The translations under genes were made by a program, and so were the position numbers. A DNA stretch of 64,000 nt from an uncultured SAR86 cluster bacterium. Lineage in GTDB: Bacteria; Pseudomonadota; Gammaproteobacteria; Magnimaribacterales; D2472. Positions 51,002 to 58,630 of this stretch are shown piece after piece. Within the stretch, counting starts at the first letter, position 1. Every line of letters begins with the position of its first letter. The DNA is taken from the NCBI GenBank assembly GCA_902511575.1, contig CABXFU010000008.1, forward strand, positions 1 to 64,000, in the 5' to 3' direction. The notes beneath the pieces are model-generated. The model made no database searches, was not told the DNA's origin, and was given only the letters and a program-made list of their open reading frames with translations.

Positions 51002-51823
51002 ATGTATGTTGCAATAGACTTCGGTATATCTAATACTGATTTAGCAATTTCTGACCAAGATAAAATTGTATTTCATACTACCCCCTCTCAATCCTCAGAA
51101 ATTAATGCTGATACTTTAAAAAATATATTAAAAAAGTATGAAATTGATATCTCAAACGTAAAGAAAATTGGGGTTACTGGGGGCAAATCATCAGACCTGG
51201 ATGATGAATTGGACAGGGTAAAAATTGCAAAAATTAATGAAATTGATGCAATTGGCTTAGGAGCAAAAAAACTATATGGCATTGGGGAAGAGTCTGCCCT
51301 TGTTATTAGTGCTGGTACAGGAACTGCTTGTGTTCATGTTCAAGGCAATAATTTTAATCATTTAGGTGGTATTGCGGTTGGAGGAGGTATGCTTGAAGGC
51401 CTTGGTTCCCTTCTATTTAAAAATTCAAATGGTCTTGAAATTAACGAGTTTGCTAATAGCGGATCTAGAGCTGAACTAGATTTATTAATTGGAGATGTGG
51501 TTAATAAAATAGGAAATCTCTCACCAGATATAACTGCAGTTAATTTTGGTCAAGCAAAGAGCTCATCAGCAGATACCATGGAAAATACTGCAGCAGCATT
51601 ATGTAATATGGTAGGTGAAGTTATTGGAACTGTGGCCTATTTAAACGCATTGCTAGTAGGATCGGATAAAGCTTGTTTTATAGGTAGAACATCCTGCCTT
51701 TCAGAAATTACTGATGGGATCAATCAAAGGTTAGAGCTTGCTGGTATCAAAGGACAATACAATGATGACCGCCAATATGGTAACGTCATCGGAGTTCTTG
51801 AAAGTATCGAGACTAACTCCTAG
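51002..51823 (+). CDS. Type II pantothenate kinase
   Basis: 273 aa ASKHA-fold kinase. DFGISNTD at 6-13 is the phosphate-1 motif. ALVISAGTGTACVHV and HLGGIAVGGGMLEGLG match the type II (CoaW/eukaryotic-like) pantothenate kinase phosphate-2 and pantothenate-binding regions. It catalyses the first step of CoA synthesis. Most Gammaproteobacteria use type I or type III kinases, so the type II enzyme is a notable choice. It begins 5 bases after the peptidase stop. Confidence 0.82.
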   Translation: MYVAIDFGISNTDLAISDQDKIVFHTTPSQSSEINADTLKNILKKYEIDISNVKKIGVTGGKSSDLDDELDRVKIAKINEIDAIGLGAKKLYGIGEESALVISAGTGTACVHVQGNNFNHLGGIAVGGGMLEGLGSLLFKNSNGLEINEFANSGSRAELDLLIGDVVNKIGNLSPDITAVNFGQAKSSSADTMENTAAALCNMVGEVIGTVAYLNALLVGSDKACFIGRTSCLSEITDGINQRLELAGIKGQYNDDRQYGNVIGVLESIETNS

Positions 51824-51834
51824 AGATATAAAAC

Positions 51835-52326
51835 CTAAAGTAACTCTATAATTTTAGAAACACAAGAATGCAAATCTTCAGCATTGCTGACTATGTGATG
51901 AGAGTATTTATTATACAATTCTTGCCTTTCTTCAAATGCATCCTCAATAGATTGGCTTGGAGCTTTTGCAAAACCTCTATCGTGAAAACTTGGAACCCTC
52001 TCTAGAATTTCGCTAAAGGAGACATCTAAAAATATTACTTTTGAATTCTGCTGGATATGTTTCATTGCTTCATCACTATAAACAGCACTTCCGCCAGTTG
52101 AGAGAATGATTTCTTTGAAGTGAAGATTTTTAAGCGCTGAATTCTCAATTTCTCTAAGTCTAATATAACCCTCATCATCGAGGATCTTTTGCAAACTTTT
52201 CCCTTGCTGTTCTTCAATGAGAACGTCGCTATCAATTAATCTAAAATTCAGGATATTTGCTAGCTCTCTCCCTACGGTGGACTTGCCTGCCCCAGCCATT
52301 CCTATTAGTGATATTGAATTTTTCAT
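51835..52326 (-). CDS. aroK: Shikimate kinase
   Basis: 163 aa P-loop kinase phosphorylating shikimate for aromatic amino acid synthesis. Walker A is GMAGAGKSTVG at 8-18, the shikimate-binding D is in LIDSDVLIE, R in YIRLREIEN, and GG in ILSTGGSAV. The lid RGFAKAPS carries the catalytic Arg in slightly divergent form. It stands alone, not beside aroB as in E. coli. A related small-molecule kinase is a remote alternative. Confidence 0.88.
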   Translation of the reverse strand: MKNSISLIGMAGAGKSTVGRELANILNFRLIDSDVLIEEQQGKSLQKILDDEGYIRLREIENSALKNLHFKEIILSTGGSAVYSDEAMKHIQQNSKVIFLDVSFSEILERVPSFHDRGFAKAPSQSIEDAFEERQELYNKYSHHIVSNAEDLHSCVSKIIELL

Positions 52327-52394
52327 TTTTCGTGCTGTACTATAAACCTTTCTGAGTTAAATTTTATAAAAATATAATACAAAGTTACATTTCA

Positions 52395-53288
52395 ATGAAA
52401 AATAAATTCTTGCTCCTCTTACTAATGACGCCCTCGTTGTATGGGGCGACAAAACTAATTGTTCTTGGCTCAGGGACACCCAATCCTGATCCTAATAGAG
52501 CTGGATCGGGTTACGCGGTAGTTGTGAATGAAACTCCCTATTTAATTGATTTTGGACCTGGCATTATTCGCAGAGCCGCTTCTATGTCTCCGCCTTGGGG
52601 TGGAAAAATTGAAGCCATGACAGTTAAAAATTTTGAACATGCATTCTTAACACATATCCATTCCGATCATTCTGCTGGCTTGGCTGATTTATTGCTGACT
52701 CCATGGATCATGGGAAGGGATAAAAAATTAAACCTATTCGGCCCCAAAGGACTAGAGCAAATGGCATCCTCTACTCTTGAAGCCTTTGAAGATGACATTA
52801 ATTATAGAGTCTATGGGACTCAACCATCTAATAAGATAGGCTATAAATATAATTTTCATCTAATTGCTGAGGGACTAATCTATGAGGATGAAAATGTTTC
52901 TGTCGAGGCATTTACAGTGCCGCATGGCAGCTTTGATGATGCTTATGGATTTCGATTTACTACTAAGGATAAGGTTATAGTATTCTCAGGTGACACAGGC
53001 CCATCTAAAACAATAGAAAAATTCGCTGCTGGAGCAGATATATTAGTTCATGAGGTTTACTCAAATGCAGGATTTCTAAAAAAAACAAAAGACTGGCAGA
53101 TATATCATCAAGGGCATCACACCTCCACGTTTGAAGTTGGCGAGATAGCCTCTAGAGCAAAACCAAAACTATTGCTTTTATCCCATATACTATTTTGGGG
53201 TTCTACAGCAGATGAGATTCTGAGAGAAACACAATCAACATATAAAGGTGAAATAAAGATCGCGGAAGATTTGATGATTATCGAATAA
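52395..53288 (+). CDS. Exported metallo-beta-lactamase-fold hydrolase
   Basis: 297 aa with a short signal peptide (cut about residue 18, SLYGA). LTHIHSDHSAGL is the HxHxDH metal site, SGDTGPS gives the bridging Asp, and LLLSHILFW supplies the last His. The N-terminal VLGSGTPNPDPNRAGSG resembles RNase Z/arylsulfatase-like MBL proteins, but export argues against tRNA processing. The substrate is unknown. The stop codon is immediately followed by the 3' CCA of the convergent tRNA gene. Confidence 0.88.
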   Translation: MKNKFLLLLLMTPSLYGATKLIVLGSGTPNPDPNRAGSGYAVVVNETPYLIDFGPGIIRRAASMSPPWGGKIEAMTVKNFEHAFLTHIHSDHSAGLADLLLTPWIMGRDKKLNLFGPKGLEQMASSTLEAFEDDINYRVYGTQPSNKIGYKYNFHLIAEGLIYEDENVSVEAFTVPHGSFDDAYGFRFTTKDKVIVFSGDTGPSKTIEKFAAGADILVHEVYSNAGFLKKTKDWQIYHQGHHTSTFEVGEIASRAKPKLLLLSHILFWGSTADEILRETQSTYKGEIKIAEDLMIIE

Positions 53289-53364
53289 TGGTGGAGCTAC
53301 GCGGGATCGAACCGCGGACCCCCTGCTTGCAAAGCAGGTGCTCTCCCAGCTGAGCTATAGCCCC
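53289..53364 (-). tRNA. tRNA-Ala (anticodon UGC)
   Basis: 76 nt including an encoded CCA. The acceptor stem GGGGCTA pairs with TAGCTCC and includes the G3:U70 wobble that identifies alanine tRNAs. The D-arm is AGCTCAGCTGGGAGAGC, the anticodon arm CCTGC-TTTGCAA-GCAGG with TGC in the loop, and the T-arm GCGGTTCGATCCCGC. It is an isolated tRNA, not in an rRNA spacer. Confidence 0.98.
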
Positions 53365-53377
53365 ACACGAGGAAACA

Positions 53378-53405
53378 ATTGTACAAGATATCTTTTTCAG
53401 TGCAA
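53378..53405 (-). promoter_or_regulatory. Promoter of tRNA-Ala
   Basis: Reading leftwards: TTGCAC (53405-53400), a 16-base spacer, TACAAT (53383-53378). The -10 box ends 13 bases before the mature tRNA 5' end at 53364, a normal distance for a short leader. Confidence 0.55.
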
Positions 53406-53562
53406 CAAGCTATTTCTAATAAAGATTGTGGGCTCGCAAGGGATTGATGATGCCCAAAACTTGAAATATATTAAAACTTAGGAGTAGAAATATCTTCAAA
53501 CTTGGGAGCTTGGGGAAAGAAAATTACCATGTTTTCTCATCATCAAGCCCTCTTGAGTTAGG

Positions 53563-53671
53563 TTCCTCAAAGGAGGCCACCTTAAACCCTGTGTTCGTCT
53601 TAGGGAACATTTCTGAAGGGTTTAGGGAGTAAAGCTACCACAACTTTTGATTGGCAGCCTCCAGTGAGAAA
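53563..53671. other. Nested self-complementary element, candidate structured RNA
   Basis: Four nested pairings fill most of the 311-base gap (53365-53675) between tRNA-Ala and the TonB receptor: 53563-53569 with 53665-53671 (7 bp); 53573-53581 with 53653-53661 (9 bp in RNA with wobbles on the minus strand, 7 Watson-Crick); AAACCCT 53584-53590 with AGGGTTT 53617-53623 (7 bp); and TGTTC 53592-53596 with GAACA 53605-53609. There is no open frame of note and no U-tract for a terminator. Both strands could fold, but wobble pairs favour the minus strand slightly. It is not recognised as 6S, SRP, RNase P or any riboswitch I know. The rest of the gap shows only the tRNA promoter. Confidence 0.5.
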
Positions 53672-53675
53672 TTAA

Positions 53676-55883
53676 TTAAAACTTATAACTAAATCCTACT
53701 TTGATGGTTCTCGGTTTTTGTGATCTTGCGCCCTCAGATGGTGCTCTTGAAATAATATCTGCATCATCAGAAACATTTTCTATAATCGCATAAATATCCA
53801 TCAAATCATTAAGGGATTTTCTTATATTTAAATCGATGATTGTATGAGCATTAATCTTGTTATAAGTACCGCATGCTGCAATTGAGCATGAGCTACCCAC
53901 ATCAATTATTCTCATGTTTCCGCTGAGGCCATTGTCAGTAACGAATCCAGCAACAAGTGACATAGACGAACTAGGAACATATGGCAGATCATCTCCTGCA
54001 GCAACTACTCCAAAGTAATCACTCTCAGAACTATTCTTAAAAGTAGCATCTGTAGAGGTATAAGCTAAAGCAATAGGATAATTTACCCCATCGCCCTCTA
54101 AGACCCATGAACCACTGAGCTCTATTCCTTCAACATCTGCTGCACCACCACTGAAAACTGCAGATTCATCTGCATTACAGGCTGCACCACTTACAAGGGT
54201 ACACTCAGCTGCAAGGTTTGAATATTCACTAGAAAAATAGAAGGCCTCTATATTAGTTGTACCTGCAGAGTATCTAATACCAAGCTCAGTATTATCAGCT
54301 TCCTCTGGATCTGCGCCAAACATAGGAGTCATGCCCTCATGAAACCCTGCAACCAAAGTAACGTTATCACTCAGGTCATATGTAGCACCAATACTTGAAG
54401 TTGTATGATCATTTTTGGTAAAGGTATCTCTATTGTCAGCTTCACCTGTTCTAACCATTGTTAAGTTTGGTCCTGCGCGATCCGACCATCTTCTATGACG
54501 TTGATCATAATCCTCAGATCTGTAACCTATAGTTACATCTAGCTTGCCAAAATCCATAGTGTCTTGGAGATAATATGAAGTTGCGGTAGATTCTCTTAAT
54601 CTGTTATTACTATTGTTTAAGCCAATATAACCATACAAAGGAGACAAAGAACCATCTGCAGCTTGATCTGCGTATTCGTGAGCCTGAACTCTACTCTCTG
54701 AATCTTCCATGTCTCTGTAACCAAGAGTTAAGTCATGAATACCCATAGAAGTATTTATACTAAATTGATAGCCTTCATTCGTGTAGTATCTGTTGTTATG
54801 CTTATATTCAATTTGAACCGGGAGCTTGCCATCAAGAATTGCTTGAGCATTTGCACTGCCATTGTTGGCATCACTTATTAATTCATTGATGTCATCTTGC
54901 TCTCCATGGGCTTTTTTATTGTTGAAGTCGCTGACTTTAAACCAGTCTCTATAATAATCGTTTTGCCATGAAGTAAATTGAACATTAAAGTTTTCAAAGT
55001 TACCAACATACGTTAATGAAGTTTGGTCACCATCATTCATCATTTTGTCGTAAGCAGTTGCTCCATATCTTACTCTTGGATTTGCATTAAAACTTGCTTG
55101 TGAAAGACCGACATAGGACTGATTTGATGTCTCATCAAGATCTACCATTTTTAGAGTTAATGAATGAGCTCCACTTTCATACCTAGCTTTAAAAACAAAG
55201 TCTGATTTATTAAATCCAGTATCGCCACCTACATTTGCAATAGAATCAAAACCATCACTTTCATGTTCATGAACTTCCACTAAAGCACCGAAGTTACCGC
55301 TGGTTCCACCAAAATATGCATGGGTTCTCATCATTCCATTTTCACCTAATTCTTGAACAAATTTACCTGAAGTAGTGATAGGAATAGGAGTACTGATTAA
55401 GTTAATAGCCCCTCCAATGGTTTGAGGCCCTTGAGAAACAGCAGCAGGCCCTTTTAAAACTTCAACTGAGTGAATTCTTCCAGTTGTTGGAAAATAATAT
55501 GCTGATGATGAAGTATAAGGAGAAGGAGCAACAAGCACTCCGTCTTCCATGATGGCAACTTTTGCAGATCTTTCTATAGCAGTACCTCGTATAGAGATAT
55601 TTGGTCTAAGTCCGTAACCCTCTTCAGTTCTCATGTATACGCCAGGAACTGCGGTGAGGATCTTCTGAATATCAGTATCCATTGCCTTTAATAGGTCTTC
55701 GTTTGATATTACTTGTCCAGATCCAGGTAACTTTCTTAGATCTTCCGCTGAACCAATGATTGTTACCGATTCGATAACTTCCTCAGTATTTTCGTCTGCA
55801 AATGCAGGAGCAAAGAAGAGGATTGTTAACAATCCCATAATCACAAAATTTATTTTTGTATGCGTATTAGGCCAATTTTCCAT
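53676..55883 (-). CDS. TonB-dependent outer-membrane receptor (probable iron chelate uptake)
   Basis: 735 aa from the ATG at 55883, chosen for its AAGGAG seven bases upstream (the upstream in-frame ATG at 55907 lacks one). A signal peptide ends near PAFADE, a TonB-box-like SVTIIGSA follows, then the plug domain (NISIRGTAIERSAKVAIMEDGV, VEVLKGPAAVSQGPQTIGGAINLIS). The 22-strand barrel ends in a terminal aromatic, KVGFSYKF. A near-consensus Fur box 50 bases upstream points to an iron chelate such as a siderophore or citrate complex. The exact ligand is unknown. Confidence 0.92.
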   Translation of the reverse strand: MENWPNTHTKINFVIMGLLTILFFAPAFADENTEEVIESVTIIGSAEDLRKLPGSGQVISNEDLLKAMDTDIQKILTAVPGVYMRTEEGYGLRPNISIRGTAIERSAKVAIMEDGVLVAPSPYTSSSAYYFPTTGRIHSVEVLKGPAAVSQGPQTIGGAINLISTPIPITTSGKFVQELGENGMMRTHAYFGGTSGNFGALVEVHEHESDGFDSIANVGGDTGFNKSDFVFKARYESGAHSLTLKMVDLDETSNQSYVGLSQASFNANPRVRYGATAYDKMMNDGDQTSLTYVGNFENFNVQFTSWQNDYYRDWFKVSDFNNKKAHGEQDDINELISDANNGSANAQAILDGKLPVQIEYKHNNRYYTNEGYQFSINTSMGIHDLTLGYRDMEDSESRVQAHEYADQAADGSLSPLYGYIGLNNSNNRLRESTATSYYLQDTMDFGKLDVTIGYRSEDYDQRHRRWSDRAGPNLTMVRTGEADNRDTFTKNDHTTSSIGATYDLSDNVTLVAGFHEGMTPMFGADPEEADNTELGIRYSAGTTNIEAFYFSSEYSNLAAECTLVSGAACNADESAVFSGGAADVEGIELSGSWVLEGDGVNYPIALAYTSTDATFKNSSESDYFGVVAAGDDLPYVPSSSMSLVAGFVTDNGLSGNMRIIDVGSSCSIAACGTYNKINAHTIIDLNIRKSLNDLMDIYAIIENVSDDADIISRAPSEGARSQKPRTIKVGFSYKF

Positions 55884-55932
55884 TTTATCTCCTTGATAAG
55901 TGCTCAAGAAGACAATGGGTCTAATTGAGAAT

Positions 55933-55951
55933 GGTAATGATAATCATTCTC
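55933..55951 (-). promoter_or_regulatory. Fur box upstream of the TonB receptor
   Basis: The core GGTAATGATAATCATTCTC matches 17 of 19 positions of the Fur consensus GATAATGATAATCATTATC. It is embedded in a palindrome with arms GAGAATG (55927-55933) and CATTCTC (55945-55951). It lies 50 bases upstream of the receptor ATG and 31 bases after the doxX stop, so iron should repress the receptor. Confidence 0.88.
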
Positions 55952-55981
55952 ATTTAGATTTACAAGCTTTTTTTATTTTTT

Positions 55982-56398
55982 TTAATTATTACCTTTTATA
56001 GCGAAATAAAGCCCCAGAGCAAATAAAAAGATCTGCTCACTCATAAATAATTTTTGGGTGATAAACCAATCAGCATGAGCTAAATAAAATGCTCCTGTCA
56101 TGATGACCAGTACTGCCCCACCGCCGAGTCGGGTTACTAGATGACCTGCACCACCAAGAAAGCCGCCTAAGATTACTGCAGCCCCAGCACCAACCTCTCC
56201 AATAGCAACAAGACTTGCGACAATCTCAGGAGCTGCTATTCCCATGCTTTCAAACCAAGTAACCATCTTTTCTGGAGGCAAAGGAAATTTTCCTAAACCG
56301 TGCAGAATAAATGACACGCCCAAGACTAATCTTAAAATCCATGGTGCAAATACCTCAAAGGGCCTGGCAACGCTATCTAAATAATTTGAAATGCTCAT
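55982..56398 (-). CDS. DoxX-family membrane protein
   Basis: 138 aa with four hydrophobic helices. ILRLVLGVSFILHGLGKF near residue 20 is the DoxX N-terminal signature, and AIGEVGAGAAVILGGFLG the second. Family members are small quinone- or redox-associated membrane proteins with poorly known roles. GGAGG seven bases before the ATG is a strong ribosome-binding site. It lies upstream of the TonB receptor on the same strand, but the Fur box between them gives the receptor its own control. Confidence 0.88.
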   Translation of the reverse strand: MSISNYLDSVARPFEVFAPWILRLVLGVSFILHGLGKFPLPPEKMVTWFESMGIAAPEIVASLVAIGEVGAGAAVILGGFLGGAGHLVTRLGGGAVLVIMTGAFYLAHADWFITQKLFMSEQIFLFALGLYFAIKGNN

Positions 56399-56490
56399 AC
56401 AACCTCCGTTTTTATATATTGTAGCTGATGTCTTATTAAGAATTGCAATATTCTAATCTATCCCTATATTTATACTGATAGGAGAATAAT

Positions 56491-56652
56491 ATGTTTAATC
56501 CATTAAAAATGGCAGGTGATATGAAGGGCATGGAAAAAATGCTTAAGCCTGCATTAGAAAAATTTATGCAAGAATCTGGCTTTGTAAAAGAGTCTGAATT
56601 GAGAAAACTCGAAAAGAGGGTTGAAGAGTTAGAGGCAAAATTAAAAAATTAA
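56491..56652 (+). CDS. Small coiled-coil protein, UbiK/YqiC (BMFP)-like
   Basis: 53 aa: MFNPLKMAGDMKGMEK then a C-terminal heptad region FVKESELRKLEKRVEELEAKL. The FVxxxEL-LE-RV-ELE pattern resembles the C-terminal half of UbiK/YqiC-type accessory factors of ubiquinone synthesis, which are about 80-100 aa, so this would be a shortened form. AGGAG at 56480-56484 sits six bases before the ATG. The stop abuts the end of the convergent fusion gene. The family link is an inference, but the gene looks real. Confidence 0.6.
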   Translation: MFNPLKMAGDMKGMEKMLKPALEKFMQESGFVKESELRKLEKRVEELEAKLKN

Positions 56653-57426
56653 TTAATTATTCTCATAATAGAATAATCGCTCTATGTCCTCTTCACTGGT
56701 GGACTCCCCATATTGAATCTCAATAATATGGCAGGCATCCTGCGCGGGATTAATTAACTGATGCCACTCACCCTGTTTTACATGAAAAACCTCTTCAGTT
56801 AATAACTTGGTCTCTTGAATATCTTCTGGATCATCTTGGCTATGTTTGACTAAACATGAGCCTTTGCTGACAAACCATATCTCATTTCGCTTTTGATGCC
56901 TTTGAAATGACATTCCCTTCTGAGGCTCCAAAATAAGTTCTTTTAGCTTTATTCGATGATCCTGAAAGAGATTATAGAACTTGCCCCAAACTCTTTCTTC
57001 GCTATCAAACTGCCACTCTTTAAGAATGCTACTTGAAGAATTAATTTTATGATCTCCACCGACTCCAAATTTAAACGTTATGCCTGCAACACTCATTTCA
57101 GGGATATTTTCTGCTTTTCGATCTCCCCCGTTACAAAAGATAATTTCATCTTCTGGGTATCTTGATTTAATTTTTTCCAATGCAAAGCAACAACTGCCTT
57201 GCTTATCATCATCAAAACCAAGAACTTCATCTACTATCTCTAAATTCGAAATTATTATTTCTCTTTCATGAAACGGCATAAAAAACTTGCCTTTCTTTTT
57301 AATCAGCCATTCGTCGCTGTTCAGGGCAACAATTAGATGATCTCCAAACCGCTTAGCAGATTTAAAATATTCAATGTGTCCAGAATGTATTGGATCAAAA
57401 CCGCCGCTGACAACTATTCTTTTAAT
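56653..57426 (-). CDS. Nucleotidyltransferase-cupin fusion protein with non-canonical start
   Basis: About 257 aa. Residues 1 to about 125 are a cytidylyltransferase-like domain (GGFDPIHSGHIEYFKSAKRFG, LIVALNSDEWL, then FCNGGDR), resembling the GCT/RfaE2 group. Residues about 150-250 are a cupin like the C-terminal domain of mannose-6-phosphate isomerase/ManC (MSFQRHQKRNEIWFVSKG, GEWHQLINPAQDACHIIEIQYG). The domain begins upstream of the first in-frame ATG (57279). In-frame TGA at 57432-57430 leaves ATT (57426) as the likely start, preceded by GGAGG nine bases away. One fewer A in the adjacent A5 run would restore an ATG at 57433. A sugar-nucleotide or lipid-headgroup role is likely. Confidence 0.75.
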   Translation of the reverse strand: MKRIVVSGGFDPIHSGHIEYFKSAKRFGDHLIVALNSDEWLIKKKGKFFMPFHEREIIISNLEIVDEVLGFDDDKQGSCCFALEKIKSRYPEDEIIFCNGGDRKAENIPEMSVAGITFKFGVGGDHKINSSSSILKEWQFDSEERVWGKFYNLFQDHRIKLKELILEPQKGMSFQRHQKRNEIWFVSKGSCLVKHSQDDPEDIQETKLLTEEVFHVKQGEWHQLINPAQDACHIIEIQYGESTSEEDIERLFYYENN

Positions 57427-57500
57427 TTTTCATATCCTCCAATCATTGGATTATACAAGCAACTAGTTAAAATTTCTTGAGGCTGAAATGAGTTTAAAAC

Positions 57501-58394
57501 TTAGATTTTGATTAAAGGGTTTAGAGTAACCCTGTAAGGAATTTTATTTGCGCCAGGTACTTTTCTTGCAATTAGAAAAGGTTTTAGAGCTTCAATAGCC
57601 TTCGGCTCATCATAGTGCCCAATGCTTGGATGAAGATGATGTATAAAATGAAGCTGCATGGAATGATTTAAATATCTTGGCATCCAATGAGTCCAGAATC
57701 GAGTATTTTGATATCTTCCAGTTGAAGTCCCAAGGTGTGGAAAGTAAGAGAAAAAGACAGTTGTATAAACCGAACCTATCTTGGCGGGCAGCCACCATAG
57801 TAATAAGGTTTCCAATGGAAAGATAATAACCAGCACTAAGAGGATAAATCTATATAAAAGCGCGATTGGAATTGCTTTTTCAAAAGAATGCACAAAAGCC
57901 TTGTCAGCTGAAAAAACTTCAAGATACTTTCCAAAGTCTAATGTTGAACCATCTAAAACATTTTTAATAACTTTGAGCACGGAACTAGTATGCGCATTAA
58001 GATAGTCAGGATCTTTTTCTGGATCATTGGTATAAGCATGATGTTTCATGTGGGTCACTCTCAAAAGATGATAAGGATAGATAAGAGTAATAAGAGTTAT
58101 ATGACCAACGAACCCATCAAGCCATCTTAGCTTGGAATTACCTCTAGAATAATTACCATGTTGAGCTTCATGAGATGGCAAATAAGCAAAACATGCGCAT
58201 AGGCTTGCGATTAAAAATCCTACCCATAAATCTATAATGCCATTCAGGACCAGCGGCCATAATGAAAGCCAAATAACTGCCTGTCCCAAACCTATTAGAA
58301 TCATTTCCCACTGAAATCTTTGTGAAAAGCTTTTAGCAATTGCTTTTTCTTTTTCAAATGAAAACTCTGCAGCAATTTCTGGTGATTCTCTCAT
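57501..58394 (-). CDS. Membrane fatty acid desaturase/hydroxylase
   Basis: 297 aa with four or five hydrophobic segments and the three histidine boxes of the di-iron desaturase superfamily: HEAQHG (about residue 74), HMKHH (about 114) and HFIHHLHP (about 251). The family includes acyl desaturases, carotenoid ketolases/hydroxylases and alkane hydroxylases; sequence alone does not separate them. The ATG at 58394 overlaps the stop of the upstream small membrane protein (ATGA), so the two are translationally coupled and may form one complex. Confidence 0.87.
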   Translation of the reverse strand: MRESPEIAAEFSFEKEKAIAKSFSQRFQWEMILIGLGQAVIWLSLWPLVLNGIIDLWVGFLIASLCACFAYLPSHEAQHGNYSRGNSKLRWLDGFVGHITLITLIYPYHLLRVTHMKHHAYTNDPEKDPDYLNAHTSSVLKVIKNVLDGSTLDFGKYLEVFSADKAFVHSFEKAIPIALLYRFILLVLVIIFPLETLLLWWLPAKIGSVYTTVFFSYFPHLGTSTGRYQNTRFWTHWMPRYLNHSMQLHFIHHLHPSIGHYDEPKAIEALKPFLIARKVPGANKIPYRVTLNPLIKI

Positions 58395-58588
58395 AACCAA
58401 GCTCCCCTAATTTTTGCAACAAGCCCTATCAAGGCTCCTGCTCCAAAAGCAAATACTGAAACATAAGGTGAATCTCCAACTAAACTAGATTTTTGCAGGA
58501 CTGCATTGATGATACTTCCCAAAAAAATTAGGCCAAACCAAGCCATTTTCCAGTTCGAAATATGATCAAAAATTTTTTCAATTAACAT
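58391..58588 (-). CDS. Small two-helix membrane protein coupled to the desaturase
   Basis: 65 aa. Two hydrophobic helices at about residues 14-31 and 42-58 are joined by a short polar loop (QKSSLVGDSPY). I recognise no family. Its TGA overlaps the desaturase ATG, so it is made together with that enzyme; an accessory or electron-transfer-docking subunit is conceivable but unsupported. Confidence 0.65.
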   Translation of the reverse strand: MLIEKIFDHISNWKMAWFGLIFLGSIINAVLQKSSLVGDSPYVSVFAFGAGALIGLVAKIRGAWL

Positions 58589-58630
58589 TGGAATCCATTA
58601 TGAACTTAAAAATGATATTTTGTCATAATT

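Noticed and set aside
53563..53671. 6S RNA, SRP RNA or intrinsic terminator
   Set aside because: The ends superficially recall the 6S closing stem, but length, bulge placement and conserved bases do not fit. The SRP GGAAGG-type loop is missing, and there is no U-run for a terminator. Kept only as an unassigned structured element.
57086..57279. Start of the cupin gene at the ATG at 57279
   Set aside because: The reading frame upstream of it encodes the conserved GGFDPIHSGH nucleotidyltransferase motif, so the true protein begins further upstream.
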